The notes below the pieces were generated by a model. That model worked only from the letters and a program-made list of their open reading frames with translations. It was not told the DNA's origin and did not search any database. A stretch of 64,000 nt of DNA from Lentisphaerota bacterium (lineage in GTDB: Bacteria > Verrucomicrobiota > Lentisphaeria > Victivallales > Victivallaceae): the NCBI GenBank assembly GCA_015061815.1, contig SUVW01000003.1, positions 62,001-126,000 on the forward strand, written 5' to 3'. A program made the translations under genes and the position numbers. Below, one piece after another: positions 17,128 through 25,681 of the stretch. Position 1 is the first letter of the stretch. Each line of letters opens with the position of its first letter.

Positions 17128-17959
17128 TTATTTTACAAATTCTCCGGTCTTTTTCTCTTCGTCAGTCATGTTATTATAAGCGTCGCGCATTTCAGCGATA
17201 TCTTTAGTAACCACATGACCATCGGCACAGGCGATATTCATCACTTTGCCGTGACGTTCAGAAAAACGTGCTGAACTGTCAATACGCCAGCATCCCATTT
17301 TTTCATAACCGGCATTGCTGTATTTACCGTCACCGATCAGATAAGTTTTTGAATGATTTTTCACCCGGGTGGTTTTCCAGGGAGCATAATAGGGGGTGTT
17401 TTTGATTTTGATCGAAGGAGTGTTGCCGCTGCCGCCTTCCATAATGCAATTTGCCAGGGCACTGCTGCCGGTCATACGGCCAAAAAAAGTCTCATGGTCA
17501 GTCACCTTGCCCGGACTGTATACTATTGACGGGCAATACATCACGCTTGAGGCAGGCATTTTGTAAGGATTTCCCGAACCGATCGGCAGATATCCGATCC
17601 GGTAAAATGTATAACACCAGGAGAACATATTGGTCAAATCGCGTATCGGCGTATAGTGATCATCGAAGTTGTCGGCATAACTCAAAATGTACATTGCCAT
17701 CGTTTTCTGATTGGAAGTACAATTGACCAGTTTGCCGCGTTCACGCGCCGCATTGAGCGCAGGCAGCAGGATCGCCGCCAGAATGGCGATGATCGCGATT
17801 ACTACAAGAAGTTCAATTAAGGTAAAGCTGGATAGCTTTACCTTCAGATCTGAAGGTAAAGCTGGATAGCTTTACCTTCAGATCTGAAGGTAAAAAGTAA
17901 TTACGGGAAGTCTGATCGGAGTGAAACGGGACCGTTTCATGGCATTTTTTTTCTTTCAT
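17128..17959 (-). pseudogene. H-X9-DG pseudopilin gene disrupted by a 34-bp tandem duplication
   Basis: ATG 17959 (after AGGGAGAAAA) opens a leader MKEKKCHETVPFHSDQTSR that should run into [19 protein letters not shown] 34-bp unit is present twice in tandem (17821-17854, 17855-17888), which shifts the frame and produces a stop (TGA in the AATTGAACTT stretch). Removing one copy restores a 265-residue pseudopilin reading [16 protein letters not shown]. The rest is intact, including H-GKVMNIACA-DGH near the C-terminus, the H-X9-DG motif typical of Lentisphaerota pseudopilins. It lies between two secreted-protein genes on the same strand. It may be a recent loss of function, a reversible switch, or an assembly artefact. 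Translation from an internal ATG (17700) would lack the pilin segment. Confidence 0.85.
17821..17894. repeat. Tandem 34-bp duplication of a palindromic block
   Basis: Two exact 34-bp copies plus a 6-bp partial. Each unit contains GGTAAAGCT-GGAT-AGCTTTACC (22-bp hairpin), and at the junctions an 18-bp perfect palindrome ACCTTCAGATCTGAAGGT. 34 is not divisible by three, so it breaks the pseudopilin frame. Confidence 0.95.
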
Positions 17960-17987
17960 AGCATTTTCTCCCTGTTCTGGTTTTTAT

Positions 17988-18779
17988 TTATTCGGCAAAT
18001 TCTTCGACTTTGATATCGTCAACGAACAGTCCGCGTTCTTTGTATTCATCGGCAAGATTGATGACCAGGATCACCTGTGCCATATCCGCCTTGCGGATGG
18101 AACTGCCTTTGACTTTGGGGGATTCCCATCTCACCCATGATCCCGGAGCGATAACACCCTTTTTCAGATAATGATATCCGCCGAGCGAATGTTCACGCAC
18201 CAGAGTTCCGGCCGGATAATCTTTTTTGAGTGCTTTGCTGAAAGTGATCACGTCACCCTCCGGAGTATTCCGTTTGATGGAAACGATGCCGGAGGAAAGC
18301 TCCCGGTTCGGCAAATCGCTGCCGTCAGCTTTGGCATTGAATGCCACCACATTGAAACGGCTCGCTTTCCACTTAACTCCGCTTTTGACCGTGATGCTCT
18401 CATCACCTTTTGCTGCCGGTTTCGCCAATTCAGCCACCGCTGCATAATTGTCGGAATAATATTGGTGCGCAATATATTTTTTGTCAGATGTACACGGGAT
18501 CAACCCCAGATACATGTGGCCCGGCACAGGATCAACCGTCTTCACCCACGCGGAAATAATATAGTAAGCATCCGGATTGATTTTGAACGACCCATTGGTA
18601 CGCAATTCCACTCTCCGGGGACAATAGTATGCTTTCTTTCCCGAAAAAGCGTTTTCAGTAACAGTGATCCCCGAACCGGACACATCCAGCTTTTTCGCCT
18701 CCGCTCCGAAATGCATGAGTTCTGCACCATAAGTACAGCAGCATGCCAATAGCAGTTGGATCAAAAATACCTTCCTCAC
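17988..18779 (-). CDS. Secreted protein with CBM-like fold, unknown function
   Basis: About 263 residues from GTG 18779, giving a signal peptide (MRKVFLIQLLLACCCTYGAE). Frame is open further upstream to 18869, and ATG 18833 is an alternative start. The mature protein is predicted mostly beta: SFKINPDAYYIISAWVKTVD and ASRFNVVAFNAK, ending in LFVDDIKVEEFAE, the usual last strand of carbohydrate-binding jelly rolls. No catalytic residues are recognisable. It is the first gene of the unit followed by the pseudopilin and the large secreted protein, with the promoter at 18885-18913. A glycan-binding role is inferred. Confidence 0.8.
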   Translation of the reverse strand: MRKVFLIQLLLACCCTYGAELMHFGAEAKKLDVSGSGITVTENAFSGKKAYYCPRRVELRTNGSFKINPDAYYIISAWVKTVDPVPGHMYLGLIPCTSDKKYIAHQYYSDNYAAVAELAKPAAKGDESITVKSGVKWKASRFNVVAFNAKADGSDLPNRELSSGIVSIKRNTPEGDVITFSKALKKDYPAGTLVREHSLGGYHYLKKGVIAPGSWVRWESPKVKGSSIRKADMAQVILVINLADEYKERGLFVDDIKVEEFAE

Positions 18780-18884
18780 GACTCCACCAAACCTTTCTTT
18801 TTTGTTTGTGACCTTGTTTGACGGCAGAACTCTCATCACCTGCGCCATCTGCGCATACAGTCCCGCCACGCCGACTTTGTATTA

Positions 18885-18913
18885 AAAATAATACATTTTT
18901 TTGCATTTGTCAA
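18885..18913 (-). promoter_or_regulatory. Promoter of the secreted-protein/pseudopilin unit
   Basis: Minus-strand TTGACA (18913-18908), 17 bp, TATTTT (18890-18885). The AT-rich region downstream leads to the first gene of the unit. Confidence 0.65.
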
Positions 18914-18948
18914 GCCGTGTCAAACAATTTTTACAAAAATTAAAAAAA

Positions 18949-18987
18949 CATTCTCCGGCAGTTATCCTGTCCGGAGAATGTTTTTTT
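18949..18987. terminator. Bidirectional terminator after the aldolase gene
   Basis: CATTCTCCGG (18949-18958) pairs with CCGGAGAATG (18971-18980), with seven T after it and an A-run before it. It ends minus-strand transcription from the aldolase gene and insulates the next promoter. Confidence 0.85.
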
Positions 18988-19016
18988 ATTGCATCACCGC
19001 AAATGATCTATGACAG

Positions 19017-19802
19017 TTATTTCAAGTGGTTGATACTCTCTTCATACATCTTGCGGATACTCTGACAATTGCTGTGCAGCGCGATCACATCAGCTCCGCA
19101 GTTGACAAAATCAAATCCTTCCTCATAGCAAGCTTGAAGCGACGGAAGTGAAACCGTCCCGGCAAATTTACCGTATTTATGGGCAGTTTTCACGATCAAC
19201 TGCCGTACCCGGGCGATTTCCGGATGATCAAACTTGAATGGTTCTCCGATCGCCTGACTGAAATCACCGGGGCCGAAAAAGATCATATCGATCCCCGGCA
19301 CCTGACAGATCTTATCCAAATCCGCCAACGGTTCAGGATCCTCGATCTGAACGATGACCAGCCGGTTCTCATTGCAGAACTTCAAATAATCCATCCCGCC
19401 GAGCTGACAGTAAAGACCATCGGCATTTCCGCCATCCAGAGGACGCAGACCGATCGGCGCAAAACGTACTGTACGGGCAATATATTCCGCCTCTTCCAAA
19501 CTCATCAGGTGCGGGATCATGATTCCGGATGCATCAGTTTCCAACGGCCGGATGTAATCGCTGTAACTGCCTTTGGCGACACGCACGATAACATCCATAT
19601 CATGAGCTTTGCCTGCCAGAATGATGCTTTCCATCGTTTTGAAATCGGTCGCCACATGCTCCTGACATATCCACAGGGCATCGAAGCCGGATAAACCGAC
19701 GATCTCCGCCACCCGGGGACAGGTGAGGTTTGATTTGTAACAGAGGGCTTTTTTTCCGGCGCGCATAATTTCAAGCACCCGGCTCTTTCTCGGATAATCC
19801 AT
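19017..19802 (-). CDS. HpcH/HpaI-family class II aldolase
   Basis: 261-residue cytoplasmic metal-dependent aldolase of the HpaI family, which cleaves or forms 2-keto-3-deoxy acids (for example 4-hydroxy-2-oxoheptanedioate or 2-keto-3-deoxyrhamnonate). ATG 19802 is chosen because AAAAGGAG lies 7 bases upstream. Motifs: DALWICQEHVATDFKTME near 32, VIVRVAKGSYSDYIRPLETD (active-site Arg), IVQIEDPEPL (metal-binding Glu), IFFGPGDFSQAIG (metal-binding Asp). Divergent from an AraC gene whose product may control it. The exact substrate cannot be told from sequence alone; a sugar-acid catabolic role fits the neighbourhood. Confidence 0.88.
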   Translation of the reverse strand: MDYPRKSRVLEIMRAGKKALCYKSNLTCPRVAEIVGLSGFDALWICQEHVATDFKTMESIILAGKAHDMDVIVRVAKGSYSDYIRPLETDASGIMIPHLMSLEEAEYIARTVRFAPIGLRPLDGGNADGLYCQLGGMDYLKFCNENRLVIVQIEDPEPLADLDKICQVPGIDMIFFGPGDFSQAIGEPFKFDHPEIARVRQLIVKTAHKYGKFAGTVSLPSLQACYEEGFDFVNCGADVIALHSNCQSIRKMYEESINHLK

Positions 19803-19849
19803 CGTCAAACTCCTTTTCTATTTTCAGACTGCATTCCGGTTTGCAGAGT

Positions 19850-19878
19850 AATATAGATGCCATAAGCACGAACTGCAA
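19850..19878 (-). promoter_or_regulatory. Promoter of the HpaI-family gene
   Basis: Minus strand: TTGCAG (19878-19873), 17 bp, TATATT (19855-19850). Confidence 0.65.
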
Positions 19879-19996
19879 CTGCAATATCGTGTATTTATCA
19901 ACCGCAAACAGTGTAATTTTTTAAGATTAAAGGAAGCTTTTTTCTGTTTATCCGGATTTTCAGTGGATTTTTCACAACAAAACTCTGCGAACAGCA

Positions 19997-20025
19997 TTGC
20001 ATTCACCGGCAGCCGGCAGTATATT
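19997..20025 (+). promoter_or_regulatory. Promoter of the AraC gene at 20058
   Basis: TTGCAT at 19997-20002, 17 bp, TATATT at 20020-20025, about 33 bp before the start codon. Confidence 0.7.
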
Positions 20026-20057
20026 ACAACAAAAGACACAGAGGAATAAATCCGGCA

Positions 20058-20816
20058 ATGAACAACACGAAACTTGCTGAAAATCTGAAAGATGACATCC
20101 GGCAGCTGACTGCCCGGCTGGATATTCCGGCGGCAGTGATATGCAAAGATGTGACTCTGGCGGAAACCCCGGAGATCCACCAGCACGAAAATTATGAATT
20201 GCGCCTGCATCTTGCGCCGGATGAAAAGAGTTTTTCCCATGTGGATGTCATCCATCCGGAAATACTCCACCGGCAGCTGACAACAGAAGAAAGTTTGCGG
20301 ACGATGACAGTGATCTTTCATTCCGGCTGCTTCCGTTACCGGCATAAAGATTCCGCAATGACCTTCATGCATTCACCGTATATGTGCGAAGTAACCGGAT
20401 TGCTGGATCGTTTTACTCCTGATGATACCGGAGAATTGCTGTTAACTCTGGCTCTGATGCTGCACAAATCCTTCCCGGCAGGCGACCTCCGCGAAAAGGA
20501 GAGGATCACCCGGGCCATCCGCTATCTGGAACAGCACTATTACCGTCAGGATCTGACCATCGTTTCGCTGGCCGAAATCGCCGGTTATTCCCCGAATTAT
20601 CTGCAAAAACTCTTTACCGCCGCCACCGGATACCGCCCTAAAGAATATTTGCAGAACTACCGGATGCAGATGGCAGCCGGATTTCTGAAGAAAAAGCGTT
20701 ATCTGGTCAAAGAGGTCGCGGCAATGTGCGGCTATTCAGATGCTCATTATTTTGCCAATGTTTTCCGTCGCCATTACGGCTGTCCGCCGGGAGATTTTGC
20801 CGGAATGCAGGATTGA
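20058..20816 (+). CDS. AraC-family transcriptional regulator
   Basis: 252 residues. An N-terminal cupin-like sensor (about 25-115; HQHENYELRLHL) is followed by a C-terminal AraC DNA-binding domain (about 150-250) with LAEIAGYSPNYLQKLFTAATGYRPKEYL and VKEVAAMCGYSDAHYFANVFRRHYG. It is divergent from the HpaI-family aldolase across about 255 bp with back-to-back promoters, so it most likely regulates that gene and itself; the inducer is unknown. An AGAGGAATAAA ribosome-binding site precedes ATG 20058. The promoter of the next gene begins inside its last codons. Confidence 0.9.
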   Translation: MNNTKLAENLKDDIRQLTARLDIPAAVICKDVTLAETPEIHQHENYELRLHLAPDEKSFSHVDVIHPEILHRQLTTEESLRTMTVIFHSGCFRYRHKDSAMTFMHSPYMCEVTGLLDRFTPDDTGELLLTLALMLHKSFPAGDLREKERITRAIRYLEQHYYRQDLTIVSLAEIAGYSPNYLQKLFTAATGYRPKEYLQNYRMQMAAGFLKKKRYLVKEVAAMCGYSDAHYFANVFRRHYGCPPGDFAGMQD

Positions 20817-20840
20817 TTTATCCGTCGAACCATCTATATT
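20813..20840 (+). promoter_or_regulatory. Promoter of the PTPS-like gene
   Basis: TTGATT at 20813-20818, overlapping the preceding stop codon, 16 bp, TATATT at 20835-20840. Confidence 0.65.
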
Positions 20841-20897
20841 GGTTTATGCACGCAACGGTTGCGGCAAAACGGAACAAATCAAACAGAGGAGAAAAAA

Positions 20898-21464
20898 ATG
20901 AGGAGTTTCACCACACTGCATCTGCAGTACGCCCACCGCTTCTACAACTTCAGAGGAGAGGCGCAATATCTGCACGGACACACCGGCACGCTGACTATTG
21001 AAGTGGAAGATTCCATCAACTGCGGGGTAAATATGGTTTTCCCCTGCAATGAAATCAAAAAAACCGCCTGGGAGGTACTGCAGAATTTTGACCACGCACT
21101 GATCCTGCGGGAAGATGATCCCCTGCTGCCGGTGATTCTGGAGGTCTACGAAAAGCAGGGCATCCGGGAAGGCACTCCCACCAACACCATGACCGGCCCG
21201 GCATTCAAAACCGCTTCAGCCACCGCATATCCCGACTGCCGGGTGGTCGTGACCAAAGAGACCATGACCGTCGAAGGAATGATAAAACTTGTCTATGAAC
21301 TTCTGAAAGACAAGTTGAAAATCGCCAAACTTACCTTTACCAGCGGCGATAATGCCGCGACTTGTGACTACACACCGACCGGCACAATCGACCGTTGTCC
21401 ATGCTGCGGTATCGCTCTTGACGCCAATGGTGTCTGTCCCAAATGCGGATGCCGGAAAATGTAA
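20898..21464 (+). CDS. 6-pyruvoyltetrahydropterin synthase-family enzyme (PTPS-III-like) with C-terminal zinc ribbon
   Basis: 188 residues from ATG 20898 (AGAGGAG ribosome-binding site). The tunnelling-fold pterin domain shows zinc ligands His13, His26 and His28 (YAHRF and LHGHTG), with DHALIL later. Where QueD has catalytic Cys-x3-HGH, this protein has Glu21-x4-HGH, the pattern described for the PTPS-III subgroup that makes 6-hydroxymethyl-dihydropterin and bypasses FolB in folate synthesis. After about residue 160 a CPCC...CPKCGC zinc ribbon is appended, which is unusual for the family. A folate role is inferred from the motif; a queuosine or other pterin role is the alternative. No other folate gene is adjacent. 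Confidence 0.88.
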   Translation: MRSFTTLHLQYAHRFYNFRGEAQYLHGHTGTLTIEVEDSINCGVNMVFPCNEIKKTAWEVLQNFDHALILREDDPLLPVILEVYEKQGIREGTPTNTMTGPAFKTASATAYPDCRVVVTKETMTVEGMIKLVYELLKDKLKIAKLTFTSGDNAATCDYTPTGTIDRCPCCGIALDANGVCPKCGCRKM

Positions 21465-21478
21465 CGGCGAAACCGGAA

Positions 21479-22255
21479 TCATATCAATCGTGATTTACGG
21501 TATCTGCCGGGGGAAAACGAGGTGTGCTTGCGGAAAAAACGGGAAAATTCCGCCGGAGAATCAAATCCGCAAGCCGCCCCGATCTCTTTTATATTCAACG
21601 AACTGTTTGCCAGCAATTCCCGCGCCAGACGCACCCGGCAATGAATAACGAATTGATGCGGCGGCATTCCGGTCCCGGCGGTAAAAAGCCTTGTCCAGTG
21701 GCGCAAGGTCAAACCGCTTGCCGCTGCTTCGGCGGCGAAGTTCCAGTGTCTGCCCGGATCACGATTGATTTTCTGCAGCAGTTTGTCGAATTTCCGGGCG
21801 GCCGGCTCCTTGCTGACCGCCTCCTCTTCCAACATGGCGGCGAACTCCTCAAAGCACATTGCCATCCGGAAATTATAACGGGGATTACCGGCTATGAACA
21901 ACCGCCGGATCTCCTCAAGTTTGCCGGTGAAACGTTCCGGATTGCCGATCGGAATGTGACACCATCTGCCCGTTGCCCCCCAGGAGTGCATAAGCCGGTC
22001 ACTGCGCCCGCCCAGACACTCTATATAAAAATTGTCCCGCTTCTTTCCCTGCGGCGAAAGCCAGCCGTCGTAAGCACGCAAATTACGCGGGGTCAGATAA
22101 ACAAAAGGTTCTGTCACTTCCACATCATTGACGATCACGCTGCCGGTCATCACCCCGACATAATTGCAGGATGTCACAAATTCCGATACCGCTGCCGAAC
22201 CGTACATCTCAACGTGTATGACATTCAGTAATTGCAAATCATCAAAATACCCCAT
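21479..22255 (-). CDS. AraC-family transcriptional regulator
   Basis: 258 residues with a divergent N-terminal sensor region and a C-terminal AraC domain (about 160-255: LTLRHWTRLFTAGTGMPPHQFVI and IKEIGAACGFDSPAEFSRFFRKH). A GAGGTGG ribosome-binding site precedes ATG 22255. It is divergent from the NodB-like gene at 22395 with about 140 bp between, making that gene its likely target. It converges on the PTPS-like gene (14 bp between stops). Ligand not evident. Confidence 0.9.
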   Translation of the reverse strand: MGYFDDLQLLNVIHVEMYGSAAVSEFVTSCNYVGVMTGSVIVNDVEVTEPFVYLTPRNLRAYDGWLSPQGKKRDNFYIECLGGRSDRLMHSWGATGRWCHIPIGNPERFTGKLEEIRRLFIAGNPRYNFRMAMCFEEFAAMLEEEAVSKEPAARKFDKLLQKINRDPGRHWNFAAEAAASGLTLRHWTRLFTAGTGMPPHQFVIHCRVRLARELLANSSLNIKEIGAACGFDSPAEFSRFFRKHTSFSPGRYRKSRLI

Positions 22256-22303
22256 TTACCACCTCAATGTCACATTCCGTCAACAAATGTCTTTTTTTGC
22301 ATA

Positions 22304-22332
22304 TTTACTTTTACTGCGAACCATGATATAAT
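22304..22332 (+). promoter_or_regulatory. Promoter of the NodB-like gene
   Basis: TTTACT at 22304-22309, 17 bp, TATAAT at 22327-22332. Confidence 0.6.
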
Positions 22333-22394
22333 ATATCACAGATGGCAAAAATTTCCAACAATCAGCAACGTAAAATGCAAAGGAGAAAATTATC

Positions 22395-23510
22395 ATGCTG
22401 GAAATTACCAATTTGCGCGATGGAGCCGTACTTGATCACCGCTGCGGCTGTGAAACCGATGATTATCTGGAAATCACCGTTGAGGGTATCGCTGCTCCGC
22501 AGGCGATCGTCAAAGTCAACGGGACCGTTGCCCAAAGACATGACCGCAACTTTATTGCCAAAGTCAGATTGACGGAAAAAGTCAACCATATCACCGCTGT
22601 ATCTGATGATTATTTCGGGGTGAAAACGCTGACCATCACTGTTATCTGGGATAAAAAATCCTTCCCCCGTTACAACTTCTTCTTTGACGATTGCGTGTTT
22701 GCTCTGCGCAGCGTTGCCAAAAACCATCCGGAATCGGTTTTTGAAGAACTTTTCCTCGGCAGATTGAAAAAAATCCACGACCTTTACGGAACCAAATTCA
22801 CCTTGAATCTTTTTTACAATGATGATCATCATAAAGATTTCAACTTGAGCAACATGCCGGAAACCTACAAAGCCGAGTTCCAGGCCAATGCCGACTGGCT
22901 GCGCTTCTCATTTCACGCTTACAGTGAATTCCCTGACCGTCCGTATCAAAATGCTTCTGCAGAAAAGCTGGCAAAAGATTTTGATCTGATTTATAACGAA
23001 GTCTGCCGTTTCGCCGGTAAAGAGTGTTTTATTGCGCCGGTGGTCATCCACTGGGCCATGACCAATCCGGAAAATTTTTCAGTTCTCAAAGAGCGTGGCG
23101 TGAAATGCCTTTCCGGAGCCTTTCTCGGAGCAAAAACTGCACTGGATGAGGAACACACTTTCCAGGTGACCGATATTGCTTATCATTATGAAAAAGATGT
23201 GGCATATTATGCTTGCGACAAACATATCATGTATGACCGTTACTATGATCTGATGCTGATGACCAGTCTGACCTGCTGCAATTTCGACAGCATTCCGACT
23301 CTGGAAAAGAAATTTGCGGATCTGGCCGCCGATCCCCGGGATGTGGTCAGTCTGATGACCCATGAACAGTACAGTTATCCGGATTATTTCAACCACATCC
23401 CCGATCACCTTGACCGGATCGAAACCGCCTGTCGTCTGGCTTCGGAAGCCGGGTTGAAGCCGGTCTGGTTCGCTTACGGCGTATACGGGAACGAAATCTG
23501 GGGGAAATAA
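22395..23510 (+). CDS. NodB/polysaccharide-deacetylase-like protein with N-terminal Ig-like domain
   Basis: 371 residues, no signal peptide, so probably cytoplasmic. Residues 1-90 form a small beta domain (ITNLRDGAVLDH, EITVEGIAAPQAIVKVNG). Residues 92-371 look like a NodB-type barrel: YNFFFDDCVF near 92-101 resembles the TFDDG metal motif, SFHAYSEFPDRPY near 171 resembles the His motif, and MTHEQYSYPDYF lies near 320. Motifs are degenerate, so deacetylase activity is not assured. AAAGGAG precedes ATG 22395. It is divergent from an AraC regulator and ends at a strong terminator, so it is probably a one-gene unit. Substrate unknown. Confidence 0.75.
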   Translation: MLEITNLRDGAVLDHRCGCETDDYLEITVEGIAAPQAIVKVNGTVAQRHDRNFIAKVRLTEKVNHITAVSDDYFGVKTLTITVIWDKKSFPRYNFFFDDCVFALRSVAKNHPESVFEELFLGRLKKIHDLYGTKFTLNLFYNDDHHKDFNLSNMPETYKAEFQANADWLRFSFHAYSEFPDRPYQNASAEKLAKDFDLIYNEVCRFAGKECFIAPVVIHWAMTNPENFSVLKERGVKCLSGAFLGAKTALDEEHTFQVTDIAYHYEKDVAYYACDKHIMYDRYYDLMLMTSLTCCNFDSIPTLEKKFADLAADPRDVVSLMTHEQYSYPDYFNHIPDHLDRIETACRLASEAGLKPVWFAYGVYGNEIWGK

Positions 23511-23532
23511 CCGTTTTCCCCGGACAAAAAAT

Positions 23533-23577
23533 GGCTGTCGCTTACCATTTTACAGGGTTTGCGACAGCCGTTTTTTT
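23533..23577. terminator. Terminator between convergent genes, repeat family copy 3
   Basis: GGCTGTCGC (23533-23541) pairs with GCGACAGCC (23561-23569), followed by TTTTTTT at 23571-23577. Loop and inner sequence resemble the 7754 and 14524 hairpins. Confidence 0.85.
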
Positions 23578-23621
23578 GATTTGGTCCGGTTGCCGGGATC
23601 ACCGGCAGACGGGAAATTTTT

Positions 23622-24803
23622 TCAGAGTTCGGTTTTAAGCACTTTGGCCATCCGTTCAACTTTGGCCAGAGCCTTTTCCACACTGGCATCGCGGGCCAGC
23701 AGCACACCAAGACGGCGGTGACCGCGCAAAGTGCCTTTACCGAAAATCCGCATTGAAGTATCCGGTTCGGCGAGCACTTCGGCCAGATTTCCGAAACTTA
23801 CAGCATCGGAATTTCCGGCGACCTTGATCGCTTTACTGGCACTGGGACCGTGAAACGCGATATTCGGGATCGGCAAACCGAGTATTGCCCGGGCATGCAG
23901 ATCGAATTCGGAAAGATCCTGGGAGATCATCGTCACCATCCCGGTATCATGCGGTCTGGGACTTACTTCACTGAAAATGACCTCATCACCGCAGACAAAG
24001 AGTTCCACTCCGAAAATCCCTCTGCCGCCCAGAGCATCGGTGATCTTTTTTGCGATATCCCGCGCTTTGGCGATGGCAGTCTCACTCATTTTCTGCGGCT
24101 GCCATGATTCCTGATAATCGCCATCGACCTGATGGTGGCCGACCGGTTCGAGGAAGCTGGTGCCGCCGACATGTCTGACGGTCAGCAAAGTTATTTCAAA
24201 GTCAAAATTGACGAATCCTTCCACAATTACTTTCCCGGCACCGGCCCGGCCGCCCTTCTGGGACTCTTCCCATGCGGCATCGATCTGATCGGCGCTTTTG
24301 ACGGTACTCTGACCGTGTCCGGAACTGCTCATGATCGGTTTGACCACACACGGCAATCCGATCTCTTTTATCGCCGCGTCAAACTCTTCTCTGGTGGCGG
24401 CAAATTTATACCGGCTGGTGGGGATCCCCAACTCCTCGGCGGCCAGACGGCGGATACCTTCCCGGTTCATGGTCAACTGGGCGGCCTTTGCCGTCGGGAT
24501 AACAGTAAAGCCCTCGTTCTCAAGTTTCACCAGCTCCGCAGTAGCGATAGCTTCGACCTCCGGAACGATATAATCCGGCCGTTCTTTTTCGATAACTTCC
24601 CGCAAAGCCGCACCATCAAGCATATTCACCGTGTATGAACGGTGAGCCACCTGCATAGCCGGGGCGTTGTCATAACGGTCGACAGCTACCACTTCCACAC
24701 CGAGCCGCTGCATGGCGATGGCCACCTCTTTACCGAGTTCTCCGGAACCGCAAAGCAGGATTTTAGTTGCACTTCCGGTCAATGCTGTACCAAGTTTTGT
24801 CAT
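23622..24803 (-). CDS. purT: Formate-dependent phosphoribosylglycinamide formyltransferase
   Basis: ATP-grasp enzyme making formyl-GAR from GAR, formate and ATP, third step of purine synthesis without folate. 393 residues, full length. Seen are [21 protein letters not shown] at the N-terminus, [29 protein letters not shown] (ATP loop), [42 protein letters not shown] (metal/ATP site) and [11 protein letters not shown]. It is downstream of the LOG-family gene on the same strand, separated by a short spacer with a 21-bp direct repeat. The neighbouring hpt adds purine salvage to the same strand run. Confidence 0.97.
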   Translation of the reverse strand: MTKLGTALTGSATKILLCGSGELGKEVAIAMQRLGVEVVAVDRYDNAPAMQVAHRSYTVNMLDGAALREVIEKERPDYIVPEVEAIATAELVKLENEGFTVIPTAKAAQLTMNREGIRRLAAEELGIPTSRYKFAATREEFDAAIKEIGLPCVVKPIMSSSGHGQSTVKSADQIDAAWEESQKGGRAGAGKVIVEGFVNFDFEITLLTVRHVGGTSFLEPVGHHQVDGDYQESWQPQKMSETAIAKARDIAKKITDALGGRGIFGVELFVCGDEVIFSEVSPRPHDTGMVTMISQDLSEFDLHARAILGLPIPNIAFHGPSASKAIKVAGNSDAVSFGNLAEVLAEPDTSMRIFGKGTLRGHRRLGVLLARDASVEKALAKVERMAKVLKTEL

Positions 24804-24815
24804 AATCGTTTTCCT

Positions 24816-24859
24816 TTGTTTTATATTTTATCACTCTCTTGTTTTATATTTTATCACTC
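24816..24859. repeat. 21-bp direct repeat between the LOG-family gene and purT
   Basis: Two identical copies (24816-24836 and 24839-24859) beginning TTGTTTTATATTTTATCACT, offset by 23 bp. The second covers the LOG-family stop codon; the first lies in the purT leader. It looks like a recent small tandem duplication. Confidence 0.9.
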
Positions 24860-25546
24860 ACTGCGATCACCGATCACCGAACCGCGTTTGCCGTACCGGT
24901 GACACTCTTTCAGGAAATTGACCGCTTCTTCCGCGCTGTCCACGACTTCGATCAATTCCATATCCTCCGGAGAGATCATCCCGTCATTTATCATGGTGTT
25001 TTTGAACCACTTTATCAATGGCGACCAGAACTTTTTATTGACGAAAATGATCGGTATCAGATTTATCTTGCCGGTTTGCACCATCGTCAGAACTTCAGAT
25101 AATTCATCCAGTGTACCGAAACCGCCGGGATAAACGATCACCGCCGTAGAATATTTCAAAAATGAGACTTTGCGGACAAAAAAGTAATCAAAATCCACCG
25201 AAGCCGTCTGATATGGATTGGGATGCTGCTCCATCGGCAGTTTGATATTCAACCCGATGGAAGTGCCGCCTTTTTCGTAAGCTCCCCGGGAGGCTGCTTC
25301 CATTACTCCCGGCCCGCCGCCGGTGATCACGCCGTAACCGGCTTGAGCCAGCAAGTTTCCCAATTCCCGGGCGGAAACATAGACCGGGTCATCCTCTTTT
25401 GTCCTTGCGGAACCGAATACGGAAACCAGCATTTTGGGCTGTTCCCGCATGGCATCAAATGATTGAACAAATTCTGCCATGATCCGCATTACCCGCCACG
25501 AATCCATCGGCATGAATTCGATGCGTTTGTCGATATAATTTTTCAT
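24854..25546 (-). CDS. LOG-family Rossmann protein (TIGR00730)
   Basis: 230 residues with the family signature GGGPGVMEAASRGAYEKGG at about 78-96 and YPGGFGTLDELSE at about 139. These form the nucleotide-phosphate pocket of LOG/lysine-decarboxylase-like proteins, many of which are AMP or cytokinin-riboside phosphoribohydrolases. The N-terminal extension (residues 1-40) is common in bacterial members. Position between purT and hpt fits nucleotide metabolism. GGAGAATG context supports ATG 25546. Activity is inferred from family. Confidence 0.92.
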   Translation of the reverse strand: MKNYIDKRIEFMPMDSWRVMRIMAEFVQSFDAMREQPKMLVSVFGSARTKEDDPVYVSARELGNLLAQAGYGVITGGGPGVMEAASRGAYEKGGTSIGLNIKLPMEQHPNPYQTASVDFDYFFVRKVSFLKYSTAVIVYPGGFGTLDELSEVLTMVQTGKINLIPIIFVNKKFWSPLIKWFKNTMINDGMISPEDMELIEVVDSAEEAVNFLKECHRYGKRGSVIGDRSE

Positions 25547-25681
25547 TCTCCGCCTTTCCTCCTGCGTGCTTCAACTCCAAACCAGTCAAAATTCCCTGAA
25601 TTATTTAAAGTAATTTCAAAAGTTCCCGGAACTTCCGCGTTCACTGCGCTGTTCCGGAAAAAGTTTTTGCGACCACCTGTA

